From positions 1 through 22,782 of the forward strand of contig CAYMEW010000047.1 in the NCBI GenBank assembly GCA_964389755.1: a DNA stretch of 22,782 nt, in the 5' to 3' direction. The position numbers and the translations under genes were made by a program. Positions within the stretch are counted from its first letter, which is position 1, and every line of letters starts with the position of its first letter. The notes beneath the pieces are model-generated. The model saw only the letters and a list, made by a program, of their open reading frames with translations. It was not told the DNA's origin and made no database searches. Shown here one piece after another: positions 1 to 6,697 of the stretch. The stretch comes from JBBSUQ01 sp964389755. GTDB lineage: Bacteria; Bacteroidota; Bacteroidia; Flavobacteriales_D; Crocinitomicaceae.

Positions 1-70
1 TAAACTGTATATCAGGAAAACCAGTCTTCCGAAGCCCTTATGCTTTAACTGCAAATTCCTCCCTCTGTAT

Positions 71-107
71 CTCCCCTGTCTGCCGACAGGCAGGCTCACC
101 GAGGGAG
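71..107. repeat. GC-rich nested hairpin
   Basis: Outer arms CTCCC (71-75) and GGGAG (103-107) enclose CCTGTC-TGCC-GACAGG (75-90). This overlaps an alternative stem CTGCC-GACA-GGCAG (80-93), so two hairpins compete. No T-run follows, so it is not an intrinsic terminator. Short palindromic elements of this kind occur in multiple copies in many Bacteroidota genomes; only this one is seen here. Confidence 0.55.
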
Positions 108-195
108 AGCAAACAAACAACCTAAAACCAGTCGAACGTATACGCACATACGAAATCCCACTTTGCAAAAACTACATAAACACTATAAGTTCCAA

Positions 196-402
196 TTCGA
201 AGCAATCCGCATGTGCTTTACGCCGCGCTTCAGTGGAAGCCATTGGGTACCCGCTGTACGCCGTTCCGCCAAAATTTCTGGCTGTCTGACAACCAACGGG
301 AGGAGTTTTCAGAAATTTTAGGAACAAGTACATAAGCGGGTAATGGCTGCAACGTAGCGCTAAAGCATTTTTGTTCCTTTTTTTGCTTCGGAAAAAAGGA
401 AG
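196..402. repeat. dispersed palindromic repeat B, copy 1
   Basis: The two halves pair over most of the length. GCCATT (239-244) pairs with AATGGC (342-347), TACCCGCT (248-255) with AGCGGGTA (335-342), GTTCC (263-267) with GGAAC (321-325), and AAAATTTCTG (271-280) with CAGAAATTTT (310-319). The apical segment 281-309 remains as a loop. A looser outer pairing joins GCTTTACGC (214-222) with GTAGCGCTAAAGC (354-366). A separate 10-bp stem follows: TTCCTTTTTT (374-383) with AAAAAAGGAA (392-401), loop TGCTTCGG. A second copy lies at 2779-3046. No ORF or transposase is inside. It could be a MITE/REP-like element or a structured transcript. Confidence 0.75.
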
Positions 403-403
403 C

Positions 404-480
404 TACAATAAACTCTATATTCGGAAAAACTGTTCTTCCGAAGCCTCACCATGTACCCACACCATGCAAAAACTCCATAT
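404..480. repeat. repeat A (copy next to repeat B)
   Basis: Built around CTTCCGAAGCCTCACC (435-450), followed by a GTACC-containing stretch and TGCAAAAACTCC. A close copy lies at about 2703-2760, and a more diverged one at 1-60 shares CTTCCGAAGCC and the upstream AAACTNTATAT. It is always next to repeat B (before copy 2, on both sides of copy 1), so A and B may be parts of one larger element. Confidence 0.55.
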
Positions 481-587
481 ACAACAGCGCCAAAACCACC
501 GAGTATCAACAGAGAAAAACATAAAATGACAGGGTCGTTTTGAACCTCTTTGCCTCTTCACTGTACAGCCTCTCAAAATAACTCAGC

Positions 588-2270
588 ATGAACAAACTCG
601 TAACAACAATCCTCCTCTGCTGCATGCTGCCGATCTTCGGCCTCGCAGTCGAAGAAGAGATCATTAAGTCGAACATCTCCGAAGTGACCGTATATGCACA
701 GGGAGCACAGATTTTTCGCAAAGCGTCCTACACCGTTAAACCCGGCATCACGGAAGTGGTTATCGAAGGCGTCAGCCCCAACCTCGATCCCAAAAGTCTG
801 CAGGTGAAGGCGACAGGGAATGTGATCATCCTCGATTCCAAATATTCGCTTTATTACCCGAAACCGGAAGAAGTAAACCTCGAAGGCTTGCCACTGAAAG
901 TGCGGCAGGACATTCGCCTGCTGGAAGATTCGATTGAGAACATGAACTTCGACATCCGCGAGATCCAGGATGAGATCGATGTACTGAATGCCACGAAAAG
1001 CATTTTAGCAAATAACGGAGCGATTCGCGGACAGGGAAAAGTGAATGATTCCATTGCATTGCTCAAACAGGCCATGGAATACTACACGCAGAAAATGATG
1101 GAGATCAACAAAAAACTCCTGTCCCTCAACCGAAAGAAAACCGATAAAAACGAACGACTCAGTGCCATGAGTACGCGACTCCAGGAATTGCGCAATTACC
1201 AGAGTAATAACAAACTCAACGAAAAGAACCAGGGTCCCACGCACCGCATCACCATCACCGTATCGGCGAAAGAAACATCCAGTGGAAAACTCAGCATTTC
1301 CTACCTCGTTTCCAATGCGGGATGGATCCCGATGTATGACCTGCGCAGTGATATGACAACCGGCAAGATCAACCTCAATTACAAAGCACAGGTGTTCCAG
1401 AATACAGGTGTCGACTGGGACGATGTACGCCTGAATATCTCGACCAACAACCCTTATCAGAATAAGACAAAACCGGAATTACATCCGTGGTATGTTGATT
1501 TCAACAATTATCAGCAAGTCAACACTTACAGCCAAAGCGGAACTATTCAGTTGAACGCGGCGCCGCCTGCTCAGACGCTTGCGTATAGTGAAAAACGGGA
1601 AGCAAAAGAAAGCGTGGATGAAGTGGCATCCGTTTCCAGCCAGTTCGTGCAGGTTGTCAACCACACGATTTCAGCGGAATTCCGCATCGATCTGCCCTAT
1701 ACGATCAAGTCCAACAATCAGCAGCACATGGTCCTTGTGAAAAATGAGGACATCGACGCCGGGTATAAATATTACACGGTGCCGAAACTCGACAACGGCG
1801 TGTACCTGATCGCTGAACTCACACGCCTGGACGACCTGCAACTAGTTCCGGCAAAGGCCAATATCTTTTTCGATGGCAGTTATGTCGGTGAAACATACCT
1901 CGATCCGGGGATCATGGACGATACACTTCGCCTGTCGCTTGGACGCGATCCGAACATTGTCGTGAAGCGCACACTGCTCAAAAAAGAATCGAAAGAAAAG
2001 ACAGTGGGAAGCAGCATTGAACGCACCTTTGCCTATTCCGTACAGGTGAAAAACCTCAAGGCAACAAACGTGGAACTCGTGGTACTCGACCAGGTTCCGG
2101 TAACGCAAAATGCCGAGATCGAAATCGAACTGCTGAAGGCCGGTAAAGCGCACCATGACGAACGGACCGGTACATTGAAATGGACATTCGACTTAAAACC
2201 GAAAGAGTCGCAGGACCTTGAATTTTCCTACCAGGTCAAATACAACAAAGACATGAACCTCTACCTGTAA
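588..2270 (+). CDS. MuiA-family protein (DUF4140/DUF4139 domains), predicted exported
   Basis: 560 residues. The N-terminus is a signal peptide (about 1-21, basic MNK then a hydrophobic run with two Cys). Residues about 27-110 match the DUF4140 beta-rich domain (SNISEVTVYAQGAQIFRKA). Residues 105-215 are charged and helical, predicted coiled coil. The rest is DUF4139, with the landmarks SNAGWIPMYDLRS (242-254) and NTGVDWDDVRLNIST (272-286). The family is named after a mucoidy inhibitor; its biochemical role is unknown. The gene stands alone: repeat-rich non-coding DNA lies on both sides and a terminator follows 20 bases after the stop. Codon use looks like its housekeeping neighbours, so only the flanks are unusual. 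The family call is firm; the function is open. Confidence 0.88.
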   Translation: MNKLVTTILLCCMLPIFGLAVEEEIIKSNISEVTVYAQGAQIFRKASYTVKPGITEVVIEGVSPNLDPKSLQVKATGNVIILDSKYSLYYPKPEEVNLEGLPLKVRQDIRLLEDSIENMNFDIREIQDEIDVLNATKSILANNGAIRGQGKVNDSIALLKQAMEYYTQKMMEINKKLLSLNRKKTDKNERLSAMSTRLQELRNYQSNNKLNEKNQGPTHRITITVSAKETSSGKLSISYLVSNAGWIPMYDLRSDMTTGKINLNYKAQVFQNTGVDWDDVRLNISTNNPYQNKTKPELHPWYVDFNNYQQVNTYSQSGTIQLNAAPPAQTLAYSEKREAKESVDEVASVSSQFVQVVNHTISAEFRIDLPYTIKSNNQQHMVLVKNEDIDAGYKYYTVPKLDNGVYLIAELTRLDDLQLVPAKANIFFDGSYVGETYLDPGIMDDTLRLSLGRDPNIVVKRTLLKKESKEKTVGSSIERTFAYSVQVKNLKATNVELVVLDQVPVTQNAEIEIELLKAGKAHHDERTGTLKWTFDLKPKESQDLEFSYQVKYNKDMNLYL

Positions 2271-2289
2271 TCATCACGTCAGATGAATG

Positions 2290-2323
2290 AACTCCCCGTC
2301 GGCCTCCGGCAGGGAGTTTTTTT
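2290..2323 (+). terminator. intrinsic terminator after the muiA-family gene
   Basis: Stem AACTCCC (2290-2296) with GGGAGTT (2312-2318), a GC-rich loop that can pair further, then a T-run through 2323. It starts 20 bases after the stop codon. Confidence 0.85.
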
Positions 2324-2360
2324 ATGACCAGGTAAGTACAGTTCGCACGCGTGTCCCACA

Positions 2361-2664
2361 CCACACTCACACTGAAGTCTTCGACCGCAGGGAGAAGTAT
2401 TGCGGGATCACACTCTACACTCCACACTCGCACTGAAAACCTGAAGTCTTCGACCGCAGGAAGAAGTACTTCAGGGCTCATTCTGCTTCTGTCGCGAATG
2501 TCCCACTCGTGTCCACGCCCACACTCCAAACTCACACTCACACTCCACACTCACACTGAAAACCCGAAGTCTTCGACCCCAGGAAGAAGTACTTCCGGGA
2601 TCATTCTGTTTCTGTTTCTCATTCTGTCCATGCCGAAGCCTTCGCCCCCAGGGAGCAGCAACTT
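2361..2664. repeat. repeat C, four degenerate units
   Basis: Each unit has a CA-rich lead (CACACTCACACT, then GAAAACC in several units) followed by a 30-base core. The core begins GAAGTCTTCGACCGCAGG and ends GAAGTACTTC, which is a perfect palindrome. Cores lie at 2374-2403, 2443-2472, 2566-2595 and 2635-2664 (the last strongly degenerate), with spacings of 69, 123 and 69 bases. A fifth unit lies at 3101-3130 after repeat B. Open frames run through the block on both strands, but their products are only translated repeat (runs of S, T and H), so it is non-coding. Confidence 0.75.
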
Positions 2665-2702
2665 TTGAAGACCAACCGACAGGGCCGGGAAAAGGGGAGG
2701 AA

Positions 2703-2760
2703 ACAATAAACCGCTCTTCCGAAGCCTCACCAAGTACCGACACCCCTGCAATAACTCCCT
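2703..2760. repeat. repeat A (copy upstream of repeat B copy 2)
   Basis: Shares CTTCCGAAGCCTCACC (2716-2731) with the copy at 404-480 and continues with GTACC and TGCAATAACTCC. It runs directly into repeat B copy 2. The region just before B copy 1 (TGCAAAAACTACATAAACAC) aligns with the end of this copy. Confidence 0.55.
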
Positions 2761-2778
2761 ACACACAATAAGCTTTAA

Positions 2779-3046
2779 TTCGAAGCAATCCGCGTGTGCT
2801 TACACGGCGCCTTAGTGAGAGCGAGCACTGCTCGTGAAGACCGAGATTTCGCCTGGGGAAGGCGAAGTAATCGAGGGTAGCCGCCGGGCACCCGCTATAC
2901 GCCGTTTCGTCAAAATTTCTGGCTGTCTGACGACCAACGGGAGGAGTTTTCAGAAATTTTAGGAACAAGTACCCCAGCGGGTAATTGCTGCAACGTAGCG
3001 CAAGGGCACTTTTTTGTTTCTTTTTTTTGCCCCGGAAAAAAAGAAA
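2779..3046. repeat. dispersed palindromic repeat B, copy 2, with a 59-base extra segment
   Basis: Starts with TTCGAAGCAATCCGC (2779-2793), as copy 1 does. The core stem is kept: ACCCGCT (2890-2896) with AGCGGGT (2976-2982) and AAAATTTCTG (2912-2921) with CAGAAATTTT (2951-2960). The loop differs by a single base from copy 1. The 3' A/T stem is also kept with changed bases on both sides: TTTCTTTTTTT (3017-3027) with AAAAAAAGAAA (3036-3046). Between AGTG (2814-2817) and ACCCGCT there are about 59 more bases than in copy 1, carrying their own hairpins (2822-2834 and 2848-2866). Confidence 0.75.
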
Positions 3047-3058
3047 TATGTACTTCCG

Positions 3059-3130
3059 GGTCACACTCACACTCACACTCCACACTCACACTGAAAACCC
3101 GAAGTCCTCGACCGCAGGGAGAAGTACTTC
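3059..3130. repeat. repeat C, isolated unit after repeat B
   Basis: The CA-rich lead (3061-3092) and the 30-base core (3101-3130) match the units at 2374-2595, with one change in the GAAGTCCTCG part. The palindrome GAAGTACTTC closes it. Repeat B copy 2 therefore lies between units of repeat C, as if B (with A) had been inserted into a C array. Confidence 0.6.
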
Positions 3131-3554
3131 AGGTATATCGCACAAGTATAGCATCAGTATTGCACAAGTAATGATAGTGTATCATATGTACCTGTTTCAA
3201 ACAATGTGTTAAAATATAAACTAGTTGGATTTGGAAATGCCCGTACGAGCGTAAAGAGTAAGTGTGTCCAATGAAATGGATCGCAAACCGGTCAAAAAAC
3301 CGTACGACTAATGGAAGTGAAAAGGGGCATAAAAAGAACTTGGAAAAGCCGATCAGGACCTTCAGAAACCCCTGAAAATGCCGAAAGGAGCAAAACAGGC
3401 GTTTCACTCCTTTCGAACTAACCTAACCTACCTTTTACAACTAAACCTACCTCAAAAGTAAGGGGGGTTTTTGATTTTTCCAAATTTTAAGACTTTTTTT
3501 TCAACAAAGTAAACAGGCCGCTGCGATGCAATACCTGATATCTACCGATATGCT
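3131..3554. other. non-coding stretch upstream of fabG with several inverted repeats
   Basis: No credible ORF. Visible structure: a direct repeat GCACAAGTA (3140-3148 and 3162-3170) followed at once by the palindrome ATGAT-AGTGT-ATCAT (3171-3185); a strong hairpin at 3382-3414; and a weak terminator-like element (AAACCTACCT 3443-3452, AGGGGGGTTT 3461-3470, then TT and a T-rich stretch). A small RNA ending near 3470 is possible but unproven. Confidence 0.5.
3382..3414. other. strong symmetric hairpin in the non-coding region
   Basis: CGAAAGGAG (3382-3390) pairs perfectly with CTCCTTTCG (3406-3414). Inside, AAAC (3393-3396) pairs with GTTT (3401-3404) around the loop AGGC (3397-3400), leaving a symmetric CA/CA internal loop. 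No T-run follows, so it is not a simple terminator. It may be a structured part of an RNA or a binding site. Confidence 0.55.
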
Positions 3555-3562
3555 TATCTTTG
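3555..3562 (+). promoter_or_regulatory. fabG -7 box TATCTTTG
   Basis: Exact match to the Bacteroidota sigma-A -7 consensus TAnnTTTG, 18 bases before the ATG at 3581. No clear -33 TTTG is visible. It overlaps an alternative upstream TTG start (3560) and so argues against that start. Confidence 0.65.
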
Positions 3563-3580
3563 GGCTCTAAAAAACGAACT

Positions 3581-4327
3581 ATGGGATTACTCGAAGATAA
3601 AGTAGTTCTGATCACGGGAGCTTCCCGCGGGATCGGACGGGCGATTGCCGAAGAATGTGTGAAACAGGGAGCGAAAGTCGCCTTTACCTACCTTTCCTCC
3701 GAAGAAAAAGCGCGCGCGCTGGAAGAGGAACTCGCTAAAGACGGGGGCACCGCCAAAGGCTTCCGCTCGGATGCTGCGAAATTCGATGAAGCACAAAAAC
3801 TCGTAGATGAAGTAGTAGCCGAATTCGGTACCATCGACGTACTGGTAAATAATGCCGGAATTACCCGCGATACGCTGCTTATGCGTATGACCGAAGAGCA
3901 GTGGGACGAAGTGATCAACACGAACCTCAAATCAGCTTTTAACCTCACAAAAGCCGTTCAGCGACCGATGTTGAAAGCGCGCAAAGGTTCGATTATTAAC
4001 ATGTCGTCTGTAGTGGGAGTAAGCGGAAACGCAGGACAGGCCAATTACGCAGCTTCCAAAGCAGGACTCATCGGCTTCACAAAATCCGTGGCCCAGGAGC
4101 TGGGTTCGCGAAACATTCGCTGCAATGCCATCGCTCCGGGATTCATCGAAACGGAAATGACCGATGCCCTTGATGAAAAGACCGTACAGGAATGGCGCAA
4201 CTCGATCCCGTTGAAACGCGGAGGTTCTCCGAAAGATGTTGCGGACCTGACCGTATTCCTCGCTTCGGACATGTCTGCCTACATTACCGGGCAAACAATC
4301 AACGTGTGCGGAGGAATGCTCATGTAA
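3581..4327 (+). CDS. fabG: 3-oxoacyl-[acyl-carrier-protein] reductase
   Basis: 248 residues, a classical short-chain dehydrogenase of normal FabG length. It reduces 3-oxoacyl-ACP to 3-hydroxyacyl-ACP with NADPH in fatty-acid elongation, in the cytoplasm. Visible motifs: cofactor loop TGASRGIG (12-19), NNAG (90-93), the INTN asparagine (about 114) and the catalytic set Ser143, Tyr156, Lys160 in SSVVGVSGNAGQANYAASK. The C-terminus GQTINVCGGMLM is typical of FabG. I chose ATG 3581: the longer frame from TTG 3560 would overlap the -7 box and adds residues unlike the family. No other fab gene is adjacent; a terminator follows, so it is probably monocistronic. Confidence 0.93.
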   Translation: MGLLEDKVVLITGASRGIGRAIAEECVKQGAKVAFTYLSSEEKARALEEELAKDGGTAKGFRSDAAKFDEAQKLVDEVVAEFGTIDVLVNNAGITRDTLLMRMTEEQWDEVINTNLKSAFNLTKAVQRPMLKARKGSIINMSSVVGVSGNAGQANYAASKAGLIGFTKSVAQELGSRNIRCNAIAPGFIETEMTDALDEKTVQEWRNSIPLKRGGSPKDVADLTVFLASDMSAYITGQTINVCGGMLM

Positions 4328-4349
4328 TTAACCGGTTTAGTATAGATGG

Positions 4350-4379
4350 AAAGCGTCTGCCCGAGGGTGGACGCTTTTT
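4350..4379 (+). terminator. intrinsic terminator after fabG
   Basis: Stem AAAGCGTC (4350-4357) with GACGCTTT (4370-4377), loop TGCCCGAGGGTG, ending in a run of five T. It lies 22 bases after the fabG stop. Confidence 0.85.
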
Positions 4380-4517
4380 GCTTGGGAGCTTTCTATAGCC
4401 GTTTTTAACGGTTATGAAACGGCTAAAAACGATTAGCGGTGAGACGGATCTACCGACCGACTTATTAAAAAATCCTAAATCATACGTGCGATTTCCGGCG
4501 CTGCGCGCAACATGCCT

Positions 4518-4525
4518 TATCTTCG
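4518..4525 (+). promoter_or_regulatory. possible marC-family -7 box TATCTTCG
   Basis: One mismatch from TAnnTTTG, 16 bases before the ATG at 4542, nearly the same distance as in fabG. It lies inside the longer frame that begins at 4512, which favours the downstream start. Confidence 0.4.
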
Positions 4526-4541
4526 TAAGAACCGGATAAAA

Positions 4542-5153
4542 ATGCTCGAAATTCTCAAATCATTCTTTTTTCTCTTCGCCGTCATTGACCCGCTCGGCTC
4601 CATCCCGGTATACCTGGAGGCAACCAAGCAGTTCGACTCGAAAGAGCGAAAGAAAATTGCCATTCGCGCCTCGATCATCGCTTCTTTTGTTCTGCTTTTC
4701 TTTATCCTGCTCGGACAGGTGATCATGGACATTATGAAGATCTCCATGGATGCATTCCAGATCTCAGGAGGGGTCATCCTGTTCCTTTTTGCACTGACCA
4801 TGGTCTTCGGAGAAGGAAAACCGACCAGCGAAAAAGGAATGATCAAAGATCATAAACACGTAACGGTATTCCCGATCGCCATTCCCTCGCTCGCCTCACC
4901 CGGAGCTATTATGGCAGTCGTCCTGCTTACGGACAACCACGTTTACACCATCGAAGAACAGGTGATTACCGTAACCATGGCCTTTGTGGTCATGTTCATA
5001 ACCTGCCTGCTTCTGCTGCTCGCCAAAAACGTGCAGGACAAGATCAACGATGCGGGAATCGTTGTGATCAGTAAGATCATGGGACTCATCCTTGCATCCT
5101 TCGCAATTCAGAGCATCCTTACGGGAATTAAAGAATACTTTAAGATCGGCTGA
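4542..5153 (+). CDS. MarC family (UPF0056) integral membrane protein
   Basis: 203 residues, close to the usual family length. About six hydrophobic helices run through the whole protein. Family landmarks are DPLGSIPVY near the start (16-24) and the later PIAIPSLASPGAIMAVVLL segment. MarC proteins lie in the inner membrane; the family was named for a supposed multiple-antibiotic-resistance link that was not upheld, and no transport substrate is established. I chose ATG 4542 over ATG 4512 because the candidate -7 box falls between them and because the family normally starts a few residues before the first helix. The end overlaps the convergent biotin carboxylase gene by 14 bases. Confidence 0.86.
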   Translation: MLEILKSFFFLFAVIDPLGSIPVYLEATKQFDSKERKKIAIRASIIASFVLLFFILLGQVIMDIMKISMDAFQISGGVILFLFALTMVFGEGKPTSEKGMIKDHKHVTVFPIAIPSLASPGAIMAVVLLTDNHVYTIEEQVITVTMAFVVMFITCLLLLLAKNVQDKINDAGIVVISKIMGLILASFAIQSILTGIKEYFKIG

Positions 5154-6624
5154 TCTTCCAGTTGTTCGTAATGTTGCGGGAAGCGTATTCGCGTTGCTTA
5201 TATTCGGAAATATGATTCCAGATCTGCTCAATCCCGTGCAACAGGGCGTTTTCCTCTGCTTCCATGGCCGTATACAACAGTTTCGGATCACTGAAATGAT
5301 GCTTCACGAAATTCGTATCGAAATCTCCGGAACGGAAAGCCTCGTGCTTCAATACGTACTTGCCAAAGTCCAGGGTTGTTTTGAGTCCTGAGATCTGGTA
5401 ATGATCGATCGCTTCGATGGCGCGTTCAATAGCTTCGGCACGCGTCGGGGCCCATACCACGAGTTTCGCGATCATCGGGTCGTAGAAGATCGGGATGTCC
5501 ATGCCTTCCACGAACGCATCGTCTACTCGTACATGCGCACCGGAAGGTAAGCAGTATTTGTCGAGCCGCCCGATGTCCGGCGTAAAGCCGTTCAGCGTGT
5601 CCTCCGCGTATACGCGGATTTCGATCGCGTGTCCGTGGATGGAAAGTTCCTCCTGCAATTGCGGTAAACGTTCTCCGCGTGCCACCCGGATCTGCCATTC
5701 AACCAGGTCGGTACCGGTGATCTCTTCAGTAACCGGGTGTTCAACCTGCAGGCGCGTGTTCATTTCCAGGAAATAGAAGTTCATAGAGGCATCCACGAGA
5801 AATTCGACGGTTCCCGCACCCACGTAATTACAGGCTTTGCATACCTGTACGGCTGCTTCGCCCATCTCGCGGCGCAGTTTCTCTGTTAACAGGGCGCTGG
5901 GTGCTTCCTCGACCACTTTTTGATGGCGGCGCTGTATAGAACATTCGCGTTCGAAGAGGTATACCGTATTGCCCTTCGTGTCGGCAAATACCTGGATTTC
6001 AATATGACGTGGCTTGTCCACGAATTTTTCGATGAACACGGCGTCATCCCCAAAAGACGAGCGCGCTTCACTTTGTGCAAGGCGCATTTGTTCGCGGAAA
6101 TCTTCTGCTTTGTGTACGAGACGCATTCCTTTACCACCGCCCCCGGCAGAAGCTTTGATGAGTACCGGGTAGCCGACTTCACCCGCTACGCGAATGGCTT
6201 CATCAACATCCGTAATGGCCGAATCGATGCCCGGAACCAACGGAACTCCGTAAGATTTGACCGCCTGCTTGGCGCGCAGTTTATCGCCCATGACTTCCAT
6301 GCTTTCCGGCGAAGGTCCGATCAGCGTAATTCCCGCTTCCTTGACTTTACGTGCAAAGGTCGCATTCTCGGAAAGAAACCCGTAACCCGGATGGATCCCG
6401 TCCACGGAGTGTTCCTTGCAGATGTCTATAATGAGATCCTGTTTGAGATAACTCTCGGCAGCAGGACTTGCTCCCACGTAGACGGCCTCATCGGCCTCCA
6501 GCACATGCGGTGCGTGTTTATCGGCATCAGAATAGATCGCTACGGTGGCGATGTTCATTTTCTTACAGGTGCGGATCACGCGTCGTGCGATCTCTCCCCG
6601 GTTGGCAATCAATATTTTTTTCAT
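5140..6624 (-). CDS. accC: biotin carboxylase subunit of acetyl-/propionyl-type acyl-CoA carboxylase
   Basis: 494 residues, longer than E. coli AccC (449). It carboxylates protein-bound biotin with ATP and bicarbonate, the first half-reaction of acyl-CoA carboxylases. Landmarks: N-terminal KKILIANRGEIA (2-13), HPGYGFLSEN (78-87), the ATP-grasp glycine loop KASAGGGGKGMR (157-168) and EMNTRLQVEHPVTE (287-300). DLVEWQIRVA after that motif resembles alpha subunits of propionyl- or methylcrotonyl-type carboxylases more than classical AccC, so the acyl-CoA substrate is uncertain. No biotin-carrier or carboxyltransferase gene is adjacent, and no biotinyl domain (MKM) is present. I use ATG 6624; a TTG three codons upstream is the alternative. 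It lies 73 bases behind tamB on the same strand, with its own -7 box. Confidence 0.87.
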   Translation of the reverse strand: MKKILIANRGEIARRVIRTCKKMNIATVAIYSDADKHAPHVLEADEAVYVGASPAAESYLKQDLIIDICKEHSVDGIHPGYGFLSENATFARKVKEAGITLIGPSPESMEVMGDKLRAKQAVKSYGVPLVPGIDSAITDVDEAIRVAGEVGYPVLIKASAGGGGKGMRLVHKAEDFREQMRLAQSEARSSFGDDAVFIEKFVDKPRHIEIQVFADTKGNTVYLFERECSIQRRHQKVVEEAPSALLTEKLRREMGEAAVQVCKACNYVGAGTVEFLVDASMNFYFLEMNTRLQVEHPVTEEITGTDLVEWQIRVARGERLPQLQEELSIHGHAIEIRVYAEDTLNGFTPDIGRLDKYCLPSGAHVRVDDAFVEGMDIPIFYDPMIAKLVVWAPTRAEAIERAIEAIDHYQISGLKTTLDFGKYVLKHEAFRSGDFDTNFVKHHFSDPKLLYTAMEAEENALLHGIEQIWNHISEYKQREYASRNITNNWKISRS

Positions 6625-6669
6625 GTCAGACAAGCGTCAGTTCTCTGTGTTTAATGAATGGCTTCCGGA

Positions 6670-6677
6670 CAAAAATA
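6670..6677 (-). promoter_or_regulatory. accC -7 box TATTTTTG
   Basis: Exact TAnnTTTG match on the minus strand, in the 73-base gap between the tamB stop and the accC ATG, 45 bases from the ATG. No good -33 element is visible. Read-through from tamB is also possible, as I see no strong terminator in the gap. Confidence 0.5.
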
Positions 6678-6697
6678 GCGAATTATTCGGACTGGGC

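Larger units (their letters stand above)
1..587. other. non-coding, repeat-rich region upstream of the muiA-family gene
   Basis: No credible gene is visible here. The stretch holds a diverged copy of repeat A at the left edge, a GC-rich nested hairpin (71-107), one copy of the large palindromic repeat B (about 196-402), and a second copy of repeat A (about 404-480). The last 100 bases before the ATG at 588 should hold the promoter, but I find no exact TAnnTTTG box; TCGTTTTG at 534-541 is one mismatch away. All repeat families seen here except the GC-rich hairpin recur downstream of the same gene, so the gene is bracketed by related repeats. Confidence 0.7.

Noticed and set aside
2351..2668. 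Open frames of about 105 codons on both strands through the repeat C block
   Set aside because: The products are only translated repeat (S, T, H, R runs), the frames change with unit length, and there is no start context. Treated as non-coding.
196..3046. Repeats A and B as remains of an insertion sequence
   Set aside because: No transposase fragment in any frame and no clear terminal repeats with target duplications; a non-autonomous element remains possible and is reported as such.
2759..3085. 108-codon minus-strand frame across repeat B copy 2
   Set aside because: Runs through a palindromic non-coding repeat, including the poly-Lys/Phe A/T stem; not maintained in copy 1.
2374..3130. Repeat C as a CRISPR array
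   Set aside because: Spacing is 69, 123, 69 and then more than 400 bases, the intervening sequence is itself repeated (CA-rich), units degenerate strongly, and no cas gene is near.
5920..6654. 244-codon plus-strand frame antisense to accC
   Set aside because: Shadow of a strongly conserved biotin carboxylase; no promoter or domain.
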